64,000 nucleotides of DNA from Meiothermus sp. QL-1 (GCF_003351145.1 NZ_QQSV01000002.1:1-64000), one strand, 5' to 3'. Numbered from the stretch's first letter, positions 1 through 8,523 are shown. Numbers and translations are program-made. Notes: a model not told the origin generated them from the sequence alone.

Positions 1-1
1 G

Positions 2-127
2 GGGGACAACGTCACCTTCACCGTCGAGCTCATCAAGCCCATCGCCCTGGAAGAAGGCCTCCGCTTCGCCATCCGCGAAGGAGGACGTACCGTCGGCGCC
101 GGTGTGGTGTCCAAAATCATCGAGTGA
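2..127 (+). CDS. tuf: Elongation factor Tu, C-terminal end (5' truncated by window)
   Basis: The window opens inside this gene. About 41 codons and the TGA remain. The visible peptide begins [20 protein letters not shown] and ends [13 protein letters not shown], the typical end of domain 3 of EF-Tu, the GTPase that brings aminoacyl-tRNA to the ribosome. The stop lies 12 bases before rpsJ, so tuf appears to be co-transcribed with the S10 operon. Start and GTPase domain lie outside the window. Confidence 0.95.
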   Translation, partial: GDNVTFTVELIKPIALEEGLRFAIREGGRTVGAGVVSKIIE

Positions 128-139
128 GGGAGGCCCAGC

Positions 140-454
140 GTGCCAAAGATCCGCATCAAACTTCGGGGCTTTGACCACAAGAGCCTGGATGCCTCGGCGG
201 CCAAAATCGTGGAGACGGCTCGCCGCAGCGGGGCCAAGGTCTCGGGTCCGGTGCCCCTGCCCACCCGGGTACGCCGCTTTACCGTGCTGCGCAGTCCTTT
301 CAAGCACAAGGACAGCCGGGAGCACTTCGAGCTGCGCACCCACAATCGGTTGGTAGACATCACCGATCCCACCCCCAAGACCATAGAGGGGCTGCGGAAC
401 CTGGATCTGCCCACCGGCGTGGAGATTGAACTCAAGATGATAGGAGGCCGCTGA
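140..454 (+). CDS. rpsJ: 30S ribosomal protein S10 (uS10)
   Basis: 104 residues, the normal S10 length. It starts with GTG after a GAGGGAGG ribosome binding site. The protein carries the family core [14 protein letters not shown] and the loop that enters the 30S head; in other bacteria S10 also works with NusB in antitermination. It is the first gene of the S10 cluster, 12 bases after tuf. Its TGA overlaps the rplC ATG (TGATG), so the two are probably translationally coupled. Confidence 0.97.
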   Translation: MPKIRIKLRGFDHKSLDASAAKIVETARRSGAKVSGPVPLPTRVRRFTVLRSPFKHKDSREHFELRTHNRLVDITDPTPKTIEGLRNLDLPTGVEIELKMIGGR

Positions 455-1095
455 TGAAGGGCATCCTTGGAACCAAGGTGGGCATGACCCAGATCTGGAG
501 GGGGGACCGGGTGGTGCCCGTGACCGTTATCCTGGCTGGTCCTTGCCCGGTCGTACAGCGCAAGACGGTGGAAAAGGACGGCTACGAGGCGGTTCAGCTC
601 GGTTTCCTTCCCCAAAAACCCCAGCGGGTGAACAAGCCCCTGAAGGGCCACTTTGCCCGGGCTGGGGTGGAGCCGGTGCGGTATTTGCGGGAGATACGGG
701 GCTTCAGCCCCGAGGGGGATACCGTGACGGTGGAGATTTTCAAACCGGGCGAGGTGGTGGACGTGACCGGTACCTCCAAGGGCCGCGGGTTTACCGGCGT
801 GATGAAGCGCTGGAACTTTGCTGGGGGCTATGACTCCCACGGTGCCCACAAGGTCCACCGTCATCCGGGCTCCATCGGCAACCGCAAGACCCCGGGCCGG
901 GTCTTCAAGGGAAAGAAGATGGCCGGGCGCTGGGGCAACGAGCGGGTGACCATCCAGGGCCTCGAGGTGGTGGATGTGCTCGCCGAGGAGAACCTGCTTT
1001 TGGTCAAGGGGTCGGTGCCGGGGGCCAACGGCAGCCTGGTGATCGTGCGGGAGACCAGCAAGGTACCGGAGAAAGCGGGCAAGGGAGGTAAGTGA
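454..1095 (+). CDS. rplC: 50S ribosomal protein L3 (uL3)
   Basis: 213 residues. It begins [15 protein letters not shown], the conserved L3 start, and holds the tip motif [19 protein letters not shown] that reaches the peptidyl-transferase centre. L3 is an early 23S rRNA assembly protein. The ATG overlaps the rpsJ stop, and its own TGA overlaps the rplD ATG, so the start codons are fixed by coupling. Confidence 0.97.
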   Translation: MKGILGTKVGMTQIWRGDRVVPVTVILAGPCPVVQRKTVEKDGYEAVQLGFLPQKPQRVNKPLKGHFARAGVEPVRYLREIRGFSPEGDTVTVEIFKPGEVVDVTGTSKGRGFTGVMKRWNFAGGYDSHGAHKVHRHPGSIGNRKTPGRVFKGKKMAGRWGNERVTIQGLEVVDVLAEENLLLVKGSVPGANGSLVIVRETSKVPEKAGKGGK

Positions 1096-1706
1096 TGTAC
1101 AGCATTCCGGTGCTCGGCAGCAGCAGGACCGTGGAGGCCCACCTTCCTGCGGAGGTAAGCCCCCACGTGCTCTACGAGGTTGTGCGCTGGCAGATGGCCT
1201 CCCGCCGTCGGGGCACGGCGGCCACCAAGACCCGCGGGATGGTCAGCTTCACCAGCAAGAAGATGTACCCCCAGAAGCACACCGGGCGGGCCCGTCACGG
1301 CGATTTTGGGGCGCCCATCTTCGTGGGCGGGGGTACGGTGTTTGGGCCCCAGCCGCGCGACTACAGCTACACCCTGCCCAAAAAGGTGCGCAGGCTGGGC
1401 CTGGGTATGGCCCTGGCCGATCGGGCGCGGGAGGGGAAGCTGTTTTTGGTGGAGCAGTTTGAAGGGGTGAACGGCAAAACCAAGGAGTTCGTAGCCTGGC
1501 TCAAGAGCCACAATCTGGAAGGCCCCTCCATCCTGTTGGTGACCCGCGACGAGAAGGTGGCCCGCTCGGCCCGCAACCTGCCGCAGGTATGGGTGCTGGC
1601 CCCGGAGGGGCTGAATGTATACGACATACTGCGGCGGGAGGTGTTGGTGGTGGAGGCGGCGCTTTGGGCGGATGTGCAGGCCCGGTTGGGGGGTGAGGCC
1701 CAGTGA
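1095..1706 (+). CDS. rplD: 50S ribosomal protein L4 (uL4)
   Basis: 203 residues from the ATG that overlaps the rplC stop; a GTG one codon earlier is possible but less likely. The exit-tunnel loop is present ([22 protein letters not shown]), followed by the globular domain. L4 lines the peptide tunnel, binds domain I of 23S rRNA, and in E. coli autoregulates the S10 operon. No S10-type leader can be judged here because the region before tuf lies outside the window. Confidence 0.95.
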   Translation: MYSIPVLGSSRTVEAHLPAEVSPHVLYEVVRWQMASRRRGTAATKTRGMVSFTSKKMYPQKHTGRARHGDFGAPIFVGGGTVFGPQPRDYSYTLPKKVRRLGLGMALADRAREGKLFLVEQFEGVNGKTKEFVAWLKSHNLEGPSILLVTRDEKVARSARNLPQVWVLAPEGLNVYDILRREVLVVEAALWADVQARLGGEAQ

Positions 1707-1993
1707 AGACGCCCTACGATGTGATTCTGAAGCCGGTTCTTTCTGAGAAGGCCTATGCCCGCTTTGCCAGCGGCGAGTACACCTTTTGGGTGCACCCCGA
1801 GGCCACCAAGACCGAGATTGCCAACGCGGTGGAGGCGGCCTTCAAGGTCAAGGTGGTGCGGGTTAACACCCAGAACGTGCGCGGCAAGGAGAAGCGTCTG
1901 GGCCGCTTTGTGGGCAAGCGCCCCGATCGCAAGAAGGCCATTGTGAAGGTAGCGGAGGGGCAAAAGATCGAGGCCCTGGAAGGGTTGATCTGA
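1703..1993 (+). CDS. rplW: 50S ribosomal protein L23 (uL23)
   Basis: 96 residues, starting with GTG in a GTGA overlap with the rplD stop. It opens [17 protein letters not shown], the usual L23 N-terminus, and keeps the extended loop with [17 protein letters not shown]23 sits at the tunnel exit and docks trigger factor and SRP. It is followed by a 71-base spacer, unusually long for this operon, before rplB. Confidence 0.96.
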   Translation: MKTPYDVILKPVLSEKAYARFASGEYTFWVHPEATKTEIANAVEAAFKVKVVRVNTQNVRGKEKRLGRFVGKRPDRKKAIVKVAEGQKIEALEGLI

Positions 1994-2001
1994 AGGCCGA
2001 G

Positions 2002-2046
2002 GATACAACGTCACTTGGCAGCAGCATGACCCGGCCCATGCGTATC
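2002..2046 (+). other. Possible bulged hairpin in the rplW-rplB spacer
   Basis: Within the 71-base spacer, GCATG (2024-2028) can pair with CATGC (2037-2041) around an 8-base loop, and GATAC (2002-2006) can pair with the directly following GTATC (2042-2046). This would leave 17 unpaired bases on the 5' side. The rplB binding site (AGAGGAAG) follows at once. The arms are short, so this is a weak candidate. Confidence 0.25.
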
Positions 2047-2064
2047 AGGTGAGAGGAAGCAAAG

Positions 2065-2892
2065 ATGGCAGTCAAGAAGTTCAAACCCTACACCCCCTCG
2101 CGCCGCTTCATGACCGTGGCGGACTTCTCCCTTCTGACCAAGAAGCGCCCGGAGAAGAGCCTCACGGTTCCTCTGAAGAAGACTGGTGGGCGCAACAACC
2201 AGGGGCGCATCACCGCGCGTTTTCGTGGGGGCGGCCACAAGCGGCTTTACCGCATCATTGACTTTCACCGCCGCGACAAGGCAGGCATCCCGGCTAAAGT
2301 AGCAGCTTTGGAGTACGACCCCAACCGCACCGCCCGTATCGCCCTCCTGCACTACCGAGATGGCGAGAAGCGCTATATTCTAGCGCCCGATGCTTTGGCG
2401 GTGGGGGCCACGGTGTTGAGCGGCCCGGAGGCCCCTATCTCGGTGGGGAATGCCCTCCCCCTGCGCTTCATCCCGGTGGGTACGGTTATCCACGCGGTGG
2501 AGCTGGAGCCGGGCAAGGGCGCCAAGATGGCCCGCAGTGCAGGCACCAGCGTTCAGGTGCAGGGCCGCGAGGGCGACTATGTGGTGCTGCGCCTGCCCTC
2601 GGGGGAACTCAGGAGGGTGCACGGGGAGTGCTACGCCACCGTGGGCGTGGTTTCCAACGCCGACCACAAGAACATCGTGCTGGGCAAGGCTGGCCGCACC
2701 CGCTACCTGGGTCGTAAGGGCCACGTGCGCGGTTCGGTGATGAACCCGGTGGACCACCCCCACGGCGGTGGGGAGGGGCGCGCTCCTCGCGGCCGTCCCC
2801 CGGTCTCGCCCTGGGGCCAGCAGGCCAAGGGCCTCAAGACTCGCAAGCGGAAGAAGCCCTCGAGCGCCTTCATCGTCGCGCGCCGCAAGTGA
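2065..2892 (+). CDS. rplB: 50S ribosomal protein L2 (uL2)
   Basis: 275 residues, nearly the Thermus length. The start [17 protein letters not shown], the RNA-binding OB and SH3-like domains, and the C-terminal [21 protein letters not shown] segment with the conserved peptidyl-transferase histidine are all present. L2 is needed for subunit association. The ATG follows AGAGGAAGCAAAG. It ends 12 bases before rpsS. Confidence 0.97.
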   Translation: MAVKKFKPYTPSRRFMTVADFSLLTKKRPEKSLTVPLKKTGGRNNQGRITARFRGGGHKRLYRIIDFHRRDKAGIPAKVAALEYDPNRTARIALLHYRDGEKRYILAPDALAVGATVLSGPEAPISVGNALPLRFIPVGTVIHAVELEPGKGAKMARSAGTSVQVQGREGDYVVLRLPSGELRRVHGECYATVGVVSNADHKNIVLGKAGRTRYLGRKGHVRGSVMNPVDHPHGGGEGRAPRGRPPVSPWGQQAKGLKTRKRKKPSSAFIVARRK

Positions 2893-2904
2893 GGGAGGTG
2901 AACC

Positions 2905-3183
2905 ATGCCGCGTAGCTTGAAAAAAGGAGTCTTCGTGGACAGCCACCTGCTTGAGAAAATCGAGGCGCTAAACGCCAAGGGCGAGAAGCGGGTGATCAAG
3001 ACCTGGAGCCGCCGCAGCACCATTGTGCCCGAGATGGTGGGGCACACCCTGGCGGTCTACAACGGCAAGCAGCACGTGCCGGTTTACATCACCGAGCAGA
3101 TGGTGGGGCACAAGCTGGGAGAGTTCTCGCCCACCCGTACCTACCGGGGCCACGGTAAAGAGGCCAAGACCGCTAAGAAGTGA
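2905..3183 (+). CDS. rpsS: 30S ribosomal protein S19 (uS19)
   Basis: 92 residues with the standard start [12 protein letters not shown] and the central [16 protein letters not shown] motif. S19 binds the 30S head with S13 near the A-site finger. A GAGGGAGGTGAACC binding site precedes the ATG. The stop overlaps the GTG used by the extended rplV frame (GTGA), which supports coupled translation of that longer form. Confidence 0.97.
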   Translation: MPRSLKKGVFVDSHLLEKIEALNAKGEKRVIKTWSRRSTIVPEMVGHTLAVYNGKQHVPVYITEQMVGHKLGEFSPTRTYRGHGKEAKTAKK

Positions 3184-3686
3184 GGTCCAAGGTGGAGAGG
3201 AAGCGACTGAAGAAAGGGGAGCGCAGCGACATACGCAAGGACCTGCGCGATGTGCACTACCCCGGTTCGGCGGGGCTCATGCGCTACGCCCGGATGCCCC
3301 TGCGGGAGCGGGGCGAGGCCTTGAAGAACGAGACCCCGCACACCTATGCCTTGGCTCGAGCCCGCTATGTGCGCATGTCGCCCCGCAAGGTGCGGCGGGT
3401 GGTGGACCTCATCCGGGGTAAGAGCCTGGAGGAGGCCCGGGCCATCCTCAGGTACACCCCGCACCGGGCCGCTCGGGTGGTGGCCAAGGTGCTCGAGTCG
3501 GCGGCCGCCAACGGTATCAACGACGACCGCAAGAACATGCTAGAGGACCGGATGTACGTCAAGGCGGCCTTCGTGGACGAGGGGCCGGCCCTCAAGCGGG
3601 CGCTGCCCAGGGCTCGTGGGAGCGCCCACATGATCAAGAAGCGTACCAGCCACATCACCATCGTCGTGGGGGAGAAGAATGGGTAA
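3180..3686 (+). CDS. rplV: 50S ribosomal protein L22 (uL22) with long N-terminal extension
   Basis: 168 residues from a GTG that overlaps the rpsS stop. The L22 core starts near residue 60 ([21 protein letters not shown]) and keeps the tunnel-lining hairpin ([15 protein letters not shown]). As I recall, Thermus L22 is about 113 residues, so about 54 basic residues precede the core here. An ATG at codon 34 lacks a clear binding site, which favours the long form. L22 lines the exit tunnel, and the hairpin is the macrolide-resistance loop. The last 8 bases overlap rpsC. Confidence 0.93.
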   Translation: MRSKVERKRLKKGERSDIRKDLRDVHYPGSAGLMRYARMPLRERGEALKNETPHTYALARARYVRMSPRKVRRVVDLIRGKSLEEARAILRYTPHRAARVVAKVLESAAANGINDDRKNMLEDRMYVKAAFVDEGPALKRALPRARGSAHMIKKRTSHITIVVGEKNG

Positions 3687-4428
3687 CAAGATTCATCCCA
3701 TAGGTCTGCGCCTGGGCATTACCCGCGACTTCGAGTCGCGCTGGTACGCGGGCAAGAAAACCTACGCCAAGGTCCTGGCGGAAGACCGCATGATCCGCGA
3801 GCTCATCGAAAAGGAGCTGCAGCCAGCGGGCCTGGCCCGAATCGACATCGAGCGCGCCGCTGACAACGTGGCGATCACGGTGCACGCCGCCCGACCCGGG
3901 GTGGTCATTGGGCGAGGGGGCGAGACCATCAAGCGCTTGCGGGAGCTTTTGCAAAGCAAGTTTCCCGGGCGCACCGTGGCCCTCAACGTGCAGGAGGTGC
4001 CCAACCCCAACCTCTCCGCACCCCTGGTGGCCCAGCGGGTGGCCGAGCAGATTGAACGTCGCTTCGCTGTGCGCCGCAGCATCAAGCAGGCGGTGCAGCG
4101 CGTCATGGAGGCCGGGGCTAAGGGGGCTAAGGTGATCGTCTCTGGCCGCATTGGAGGAGCTGAGCAGGCCCGGGTGGAGTGGGCGGCGGAGGGCCGCGTG
4201 CCCTTGCACACCCTGCGGGCCAACATCGACTACGGTACGGCTCGAGCCGAGACCACCTACGGCTCCTTGGGGGTCAAGGCCTACATCTTCCTGGGCGAGA
4301 TTATCGGCAGCAAAAAGACAGGTACGGTGGCCGTGGCCCGCCCGGCTGCGTCCAAGCGGGAGGAGGGCAAGCCCCGTCGCCGCTCGGCGGTGCGCAAGGC
4401 CGGTGCCGCTAAGGAAGGGGGGGAGTAG
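3679..4428 (+). CDS. rpsC: 30S ribosomal protein S3 (uS3)
   Basis: 249 residues, slightly longer than Thermus S3 (239). It starts [17 protein letters not shown], carries the KH domain with the [10 protein letters not shown] loop, then the C-terminal domain, and ends in a basic, low-complexity tail ([14 protein letters not shown]). S3 lines the mRNA entry channel. The ATG lies 8 bases inside rplV; rplP follows after 3 bases. Confidence 0.97.
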   Translation: MGNKIHPIGLRLGITRDFESRWYAGKKTYAKVLAEDRMIRELIEKELQPAGLARIDIERAADNVAITVHAARPGVVIGRGGETIKRLRELLQSKFPGRTVALNVQEVPNPNLSAPLVAQRVAEQIERRFAVRRSIKQAVQRVMEAGAKGAKVIVSGRIGGAEQARVEWAAEGRVPLHTLRANIDYGTARAETTYGSLGVKAYIFLGEIIGSKKTGTVAVARPAASKREEGKPRRRSAVRKAGAAKEGGE

Positions 4429-4431
4429 CGC

Positions 4432-4857
4432 ATGTTGATGCCCAAGCGCATGAAGTACCGCAAGGCCCACCGGGGCCGGTTGAAGGGCACCACCAAGGGG
4501 GGCGACTACGTGGCCTTCGGGGAGTGGGGCCTGGTGGCTATGGAGCCGAGCTGGATCACCAGCCAGCAGATTGAGGCGGCCCGTGTGGCCATGGTGCGTC
4601 ACTTCCGCCGCGGGGGCAAGATTTTCATCCGCATCTTCCCCGATAAGCCCTACACCAAGAAGCCCCTCGAGGTGCGGATGGGTAAGGGTAAGGGCAACGT
4701 GGAGGGGTACGTGGCTGTGGTGAGGCCGGGCCGGGTGATGTTTGAGGTCTCCGGGGTGAGCGAGGAGCAAGCCCGGGAGGCGCTGCGGCTGGCCGGACAC
4801 AAGCTGCCCATCAAGACCAAGGTGGTGAGACGCGATGCCTACGACGAAGCCCAGTGA
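4432..4857 (+). CDS. rplP: 50S ribosomal protein L16 (uL16)
   Basis: 141 residues, exactly the Thermus length. The start [11 protein letters not shown] is kept, so the first ATG at 4432 is preferred over the second at 4438. The [14 protein letters not shown] and [14 protein letters not shown] segments contact the A-site tRNA region of 23S rRNA. The last 23 bases overlap rpmC in another frame. Confidence 0.97.
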   Translation: MLMPKRMKYRKAHRGRLKGTTKGGDYVAFGEWGLVAMEPSWITSQQIEAARVAMVRHFRRGGKIFIRIFPDKPYTKKPLEVRMGKGKGNVEGYVAVVRPGRVMFEVSGVSEEQAREALRLAGHKLPIKTKVVRRDAYDEAQ

Positions 4858-5053
4858 GCTGCGCAAGCTCTCTGAAGCTGAGCTGCAGAAGCGGATTCAG
4901 GAAAGGAAAAAGGAACTTATGGAGCTGCGCTTTCAGGCCAGTATCGGGCAGCTTGAGAAAAACCACCGGATCCGCGAGGTCCGGCGGGAGATCGCCCGGA
5001 TGCTCACCATCCTAGGCGAGAAGGCGCGGCAGAAGGGAGCCAGCCATGCCTAA
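4835..5053 (+). CDS. rpmC: 50S ribosomal protein L29 (uL29)
   Basis: 72 residues forming the helical hairpin of L29: [17 protein letters not shown] then a second helix ending in basic residues. L29 sits with L23 at the tunnel exit. It begins inside rplP (23-base overlap), and its own last 8 bases overlap the rpsQ start, a tight coupling chain. Confidence 0.95.
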   Translation: MPTTKPSELRKLSEAELQKRIQERKKELMELRFQASIGQLEKNHRIREVRREIARMLTILGEKARQKGASHA

Positions 5054-5339
5054 GAAGGTGCTGACCGGCGTGGTGGTGAGCGATAAGGCTCAGAAGACCG
5101 TTACGGTCCTGGTGGAGCGCCAGATGCGCCACCCGCTCTATGGCAAGGTGATCAAGCGCTCGAAGAAGTACCTGGCCCACGACGAGAACGAGCAGTACAA
5201 GCTGGGCGATGTGGTGCAGATTCGCGAGTCCCGCCCCATTTCCCGCCGCAAAAGGTTTGTGGTGGTGGGGCGGCTCGAGGAGGGCCGGATGGACCTGGTA
5301 GAGCGCTACCTTTTGCGTAAGGAGCGTGGTAACGCATGA
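5046..5339 (+). CDS. rpsQ: 30S ribosomal protein S17 (uS17)
   Basis: 97 residues. The OB fold of S17 is recognisable from [19 protein letters not shown], the [19 protein letters not shown] loop and the [10 protein letters not shown] strand. S17 is a primary 16S rRNA binding protein. It overlaps rpmC by 8 bases and rplN by 4 bases (ATGA). Confidence 0.96.
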   Translation: MPKKVLTGVVVSDKAQKTVTVLVERQMRHPLYGKVIKRSKKYLAHDENEQYKLGDVVQIRESRPISRRKRFVVVGRLEEGRMDLVERYLLRKERGNA

Positions 5340-5704
5340 TTCAGCAGGAAACCGTGCTGGAGGTGGCCGACAACACTGGGGCGCGTAAAATCGCCTGCAT
5401 CCGGGTTTTGGGCGGCCACCATCGCAAGTACGCCAGTGTGGGGGATGTGATTGTGGCCTCGGTCAAGGAGGCCATCCCTCGAGCCATGGTCAAGGAGGGG
5501 GACGTGGTCAAGGCGGTGGTGGTGCGCACGGCCAAAGAGGTGCGCCGGCCGGATGGCTCCTCCATTCGCTTCGACACCAATGCCGCGGTCATCATCAACG
5601 CCCAGAACGAGCCCCGCGGCACCCGTGTGTTTGGGCCGGTGGCCCGCGAGCTGCGAGAGCGCGGCTTTATGAAGATTGTTTCGCTGGCCCCGGAGGTGCT
5701 TTAA
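5336..5704 (+). CDS. rplN: 50S ribosomal protein L14 (uL14)
   Basis: 122 residues, standard length. It opens [18 protein letters not shown] and has the typical core [22 protein letters not shown]14 forms the intersubunit bridge with 16S h14 and binds RsfS. The ATG overlaps the rpsQ stop. A 180-base spacer follows, the longest in the operon. Confidence 0.97.
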   Translation: MIQQETVLEVADNTGARKIACIRVLGGHHRKYASVGDVIVASVKEAIPRAMVKEGDVVKAVVVRTAKEVRRPDGSSIRFDTNAAVIINAQNEPRGTRVFGPVARELRERGFMKIVSLAPEVL

Positions 5705-5707
5705 AGG

Positions 5708-5797
5708 GATTGCGGGTGCTTGCCGTAGGCGAGTGCCGATGTGCTGCAGGCCCCGGGTCTGCAGCCCCGCAATCACCCCCAGGACACGCCCTGGGGG
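5708..5797 (+). promoter_or_regulatory. Structured spacer between rplN and rplX: branched RNA plus hairpin
   Basis: A perfect 9-bp closing stem pairs GATTGCGGG (5708-5716) with CCCGCAATC (5766-5774). It encloses two hairpins: CTTGCC/GGCGAG (5719-5733, one G-U pair, 3-base loop) and GCTGCAG/CTGCAGC (5743-5765). Directly after it, CCCCCAGG/CCTGGGGG (5776-5797) forms an 8-bp hairpin with a 6-base loop, without a U-run at once behind it. The layout is that of a branched leader RNA or attenuator at an internal operon boundary. No known RNA family was recognised. Confidence 0.55.
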
Positions 5798-5827
5798 CAG
5801 GCCAGGGATGCTTTTTGGGGGCGTTTC

Positions 5828-5836
5828 TGCTAAACT
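5828..5836 (+). promoter_or_regulatory. Possible internal promoter (extended -10) before rplX
   Basis: TGCTAAACT fits the extended -10 pattern TGNTANNNT. It lies about 49 bases before the rplX ATG, in the only short AT-rich stretch of the spacer. No convincing -35 hexamer stands 16-18 bases upstream. It would let rplX and downstream genes be transcribed separately from the S10 part. Confidence 0.35.
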
Positions 5837-5884
5837 TTTCCTTTGGCGCCTAGAGACCCCCCAGGGGGCAGAATCGGAGGAGAG

Positions 5885-6214
5885 ATGAAGGTGCATGTCA
5901 AAAAAGGGGATACCGTGCTGGTTCTCTCCGGTAAGGAGGGGCTGCGCGGCAAGACCGGGAAGATTAAGGCGGTGATGCCCAAGGAGGGGCTGGTGGTGGT
6001 GGAGGGGTTGAACCTGGTCAAGAAGGCGGTTCGCCCCAACCCCCGCAACCCCCAGGGGGGCTTCATCGAGGTAGAGGCGCCCATCCACGCCTCTAAGGTG
6101 ATGCCCATCTGCCCAAGTTGTGAGAAGCCCACCCGGGTGCGCAAGAAGTTCCTGCCCGACGGCACCAAGGTCCGGGCCTGCGCTAAGTGCGACGGCGTGT
6201 TGGATACCAAGTAA
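5885..6214 (+). CDS. rplX: 50S ribosomal protein L24 (uL24), zinc-ribbon type
   Basis: 109 residues from the ATG after CGGAGGAGAG; an upstream in-frame start (5843) would give an extension without a good binding site. The KOW motif ([16 protein letters not shown]) is followed by a C-terminal CxxC pair set (C76/C79 and C99/C102), as I recall for Thermus L24. L24 starts 50S assembly. The long structured spacer upstream makes it the head of a sub-operon. Confidence 0.95.
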   Translation: MKVHVKKGDTVLVLSGKEGLRGKTGKIKAVMPKEGLVVVEGLNLVKKAVRPNPRNPQGGFIEVEAPIHASKVMPICPSCEKPTRVRKKFLPDGTKVRACAKCDGVLDTK

Positions 6215-6225
6215 GGGGGTTGCCG

Positions 6226-6777
6226 ATGCCGCTGGATGTTGCCCTCAAGAAGCGATACCTAGAGGAAGTGCGCCCAGCGCTGATGAAGCGCTTTGGCTAC
6301 ACCAACGTTATGGCGGTGCCGCGCCTGGTTAAGATTGTGATCAACCAGGCCCTGGGCGAGGCCAAGGACGACAGCCGGATTCTGGAGCGGGCGGGCAAGG
6401 AACTGGCCTTCATCACCGGCCAGCAGCCGGCCATTACCCGGGCTAAGAAGTCCATCTCCAACTTCAAGCTGCGCCAGGGCATGCCCATCGGTCTGCGGGT
6501 TACCCTGCGGGGGGACCGGATGTGGATATTTGCCGAGAAGCTGGTGCACATTGCCCTGCCCCGCATCCGCGATTTTCGCGGGCTCAACCCCAATGCCTTC
6601 GATGGGCGGGGGAACTACAACCTGGGCCTGAAGGAACAGTCCATCTTCCCTGAGATTACCTACGATATGGTGGATGCGGTGCGTGGAATGGATATCGCCA
6701 TCGTTACCACCGCCAGGACCGATGAGGAAGCCCGGGCACTTCTAGAGTACCTTGGCTTTCCCTTCCGCAAGTCGTGA
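6226..6777 (+). CDS. rplE: 50S ribosomal protein L5 (uL5)
   Basis: 183 residues from the ATG after AAGGGGGT. It begins [17 protein letters not shown], as in Thermus, and keeps the 5S rRNA and P-site tRNA contacting regions ([18 protein letters not shown] and [18 protein letters not shown]). L5 belongs to the 5S RNP with L18. In E. coli, S8 represses at the rplE start; here the obvious structure lies before rplX and rpsH instead. Confidence 0.96.
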   Translation: MPLDVALKKRYLEEVRPALMKRFGYTNVMAVPRLVKIVINQALGEAKDDSRILERAGKELAFITGQQPAITRAKKSISNFKLRQGMPIGLRVTLRGDRMWIFAEKLVHIALPRIRDFRGLNPNAFDGRGNYNLGLKEQSIFPEITYDMVDAVRGMDIAIVTTARTDEEARALLEYLGFPFRKS

Positions 6778-6793
6778 GAAAGGAGGTGAGGAT

Positions 6794-7063
6794 ATGGCCA
6801 AGAAGTCGCAGGTGGAGAGGATGAAGCGCAAGCTCAAAACCATGGCCAAGTATGCGGCCAAACGGGCGGCCCTGAAGGCGGCCGGGGACTACGCTGCGCT
6901 GGCCGAGCTGCCCCGGGATGCCAGCCCTACCCGCCACAAGAACCGCTGTGCGGTGACGGGTCGGGCCCGCGCGTACATCCGGTACTTTGGGCTTTCCCGC
7001 TTGCAGTTCCGCGAAATGGCCCACAAGGGCCTGCTGCCTGGGGTTAAGAAGGCGAGCTGGTAG
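6794..7063 (+). CDS. rpsN: 30S ribosomal protein S14 (uS14), long form without zinc cysteines
   Basis: 89 residues from the ATG after AAGGAGGTGAGGAT. The C-terminal half ([24 protein letters not shown]) is S14, but only one cysteine remains (C in KNRCAVTG) and there are no CxxC pairs. The N-terminal half is a basic helical extension. T. thermophilus has, as established from its 30S structure, a 61-residue zinc S14. This is therefore the C-minus long form in the normal spc position. Confidence 0.93.
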   Translation: MAKKSQVERMKRKLKTMAKYAAKRAALKAAGDYAALAELPRDASPTRHKNRCAVTGRARAYIRYFGLSRLQFREMAHKGLLPGVKKASW

Positions 7064-7064
7064 G

Positions 7065-7163
7065 TTTCAAGCCCTGTGTGGGGAAGTTCTGAGCTGGCAG
7101 GTTGGCCTGTTTGGCCAATACCGGGTTCCGCAAACCTCCCCCTTCCAGCACGGTGGCTTGAAA
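7065..7163 (+). promoter_or_regulatory. Large structured leader RNA before rpsH
   Basis: TTTCAAGCC (7065-7073) pairs perfectly over 9 bp with GGCTTGAAA (7155-7163). Stacked inside are CTGTG/CACGG (7074-7078 with 7149-7153) and GGAAG/CTTCC (7082-7086 with 7142-7146), separated by small bulges. An inner hairpin TTGGCC/GGCCAA has a 5-base loop. The outer helix ends just before the rpsH binding site (AAGAAGGAG), so folding could control access to it. Since S8 is the repressor of the E. coli spc operon, an S8 site is an attractive guess. Confidence 0.6.
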
Positions 7164-7180
7164 AAGAAGGAGACTCTGCA

Positions 7181-7576
7181 ATGCTCAGCGATCCTATTGC
7201 CGATATGCTGACCCGGATCCGCAACGGGGTCATGGTGTACAAGGAGAGTGTGGACGTTCCCGCCTCCAAGTTCAAGGAAGCGATTGCCCGCATCCTGGTG
7301 GAGGAGGGTTTCCTCAGGCGCGTGGAGCGCATTGAGGTGGACGGTAAGCCGGTGCTGCGCCTTTTCCTGAAGTACGGCCCTCGCCGGGAAAAGGTTATCC
7401 AGCACATCCGGCGCATCAGCCGCCCGGGGCGGCGGGTTTATGTGACGGCGGAAAACCTGCCCCGGGTGCGCCGGGGCCTGGGGCTGGCCATCATCTCCAC
7501 CTCCAAGGGGCTCATGCCCGACCGCGAGGCGCGCAAGCTCGGGGTAGGGGGAGAGGTCATCTGCGAGGTCTGGTAG
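7181..7576 (+). CDS. rpsH: 30S ribosomal protein S8 (uS8)
   Basis: 131 residues from the ATG after AAGAAGGAG. It starts [16 protein letters not shown] and ends with the RNA-binding [28 protein letters not shown]8 binds helix 21 of 16S rRNA and is a known autogenous repressor in enterics. Its 117-base spacer folds into a long bulged helix. rplF follows after 11 bases. Confidence 0.96.
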   Translation: MLSDPIADMLTRIRNGVMVYKESVDVPASKFKEAIARILVEEGFLRRVERIEVDGKPVLRLFLKYGPRREKVIQHIRRISRPGRRVYVTAENLPRVRRGLGLAIISTSKGLMPDREARKLGVGGEVICEVW

Positions 7577-7587
7577 GAGGGGGCAAG

Positions 7588-8127
7588 ATGTCGCGAATTG
7601 GTAAGCAACCCATTCCCCTGCCCAAAGGGGTGACCGTGGAGGTGGGCGCGGGGGTGGTCAGGGTCAAAGGGGTCAAAGGGGAGCTCGCGGTGCCTGTGCA
7701 CCCCGACCTAATCGTGAAGAACGAAAACGGGGTGCTAACCGTAAGCCGCCCTTCGGACAGCCGCACCCACAAAAGCCTTCACGGTCTCACCCGTACCCTG
7801 CTCGCCAATGCGGTGCAGGGGGTTTCGGTAGGGTATGTGAAGGAGCTGGTCATCAGCGGTACCGGTTACCGGGCTGCCTTGCAGGGCAAGAACCTCGAGC
7901 TCACCGTGGGCCACAGCCACAAGGACATTGTGGCCCCACCTCCAGGGATTGCCTTCGAGGTGCCCGAGCCCACCCGGATTCGGGTGGTGGGGATTGACAA
8001 GCAGCTTGTGGGCCAGGTGGCGGCCAACGTGCGGGCTGTGCGTCCGCCCGATGCCTACCATGCCAAAGGCATTCGTTACGCCAACGAGGTGGTCAGGACC
8101 AAGCCCGGCAAGGCTGCTGGTAAGTGA
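7588..8127 (+). CDS. rplF: 50S ribosomal protein L6 (uL6)
   Basis: 179 residues with two repeated alpha/beta domains: [15 protein letters not shown] at the start, and the C-terminal signature [21 protein letters not shown]6 sits near the factor-binding site on 23S r[16 protein letters not shown] precedes the ATG. Confidence 0.96.
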   Translation: MSRIGKQPIPLPKGVTVEVGAGVVRVKGVKGELAVPVHPDLIVKNENGVLTVSRPSDSRTHKSLHGLTRTLLANAVQGVSVGYVKELVISGTGYRAALQGKNLELTVGHSHKDIVAPPPGIAFEVPEPTRIRVVGIDKQLVGQVAANVRAVRPPDAYHAKGIRYANEVVRTKPGKAAGK

Positions 8128-8139
8128 TGAGGAGGAGTT

Positions 8140-8478
8140 GTGGCACGTCTTTCCACCGAAGAGCGTCGGAAATTCCGGGTGCGCAACGCTGTCAAGGCCT
8201 CGGGACGCCTGCGCCTTTCCGTCTACCGCAGCCTGCAGCACATTTACGCCCAGATCATCGATGACAGCCAGGGGCGCACCCTGGCGGCAGCCTCGAGCCT
8301 GGCCCTCAAACTCACCGGCAACAAGACCGAGGTAGCCCGGAAGGTGGGGCTGGCCATCGCCGAGGCCGCCAAGGCCAAGGGCATCACCAAGGTGGTCTTC
8401 GACCGGGGGGCCTACAAGTACCACGGGCGGGTCAAGGCCCTGGCCGAGGGGGCCCGCGAAGGAGGACTGGAGTTCTGA
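8140..8478 (+). CDS. rplR: 50S ribosomal protein L18 (uL18)
   Basis: 112 residues starting with GTG after GAGGAGTT. The 5S rRNA-binding core is present: [20 protein letters not shown] and the C-terminal [24 protein letters not shown] perfect hairpin begins at the base after its stop. Confidence 0.96.
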   Translation: MARLSTEERRKFRVRNAVKASGRLRLSVYRSLQHIYAQIIDDSQGRTLAAASSLALKLTGNKTEVARKVGLAIAEAAKAKGITKVVFDRGAYKYHGRVKALAEGAREGGLEF

Positions 8479-8508
8479 GCCGAGGGGCTCTGGTTGGATT
8501 CCCTCGGC
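8479..8508 (+). other. Perfect hairpin in the rplR-rpsE spacer
   Basis: GCCGAGGG (8479-8486) pairs with CCCTCGGC (8501-8508) over 8 bp around a 14-base loop. It starts at the first base after the rplR stop. The rpsE binding site (GCGAGG) lies just beyond. No U-run follows, so it is more likely a spacer or regulatory hairpin than a terminator. Confidence 0.45.
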
Positions 8509-8523
8509 CTTGCGAGGTTGGAT

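Noticed and set aside
3655-4866. Long open frame on the minus strand across rpsC and rplP
   Set aside because: It is fully antisense to well-recognised ribosomal genes; high GC leaves such mirror frames open by chance. The same holds for other long opposite-strand frames in the window.
5798-5827. Terminator inside the ribosomal operon after the 5776-5797 hairpin
   Set aside because: The T-run (TTTTT) comes about 14 bases after the stem rather than directly behind it, so normal intrinsic termination is unlikely.
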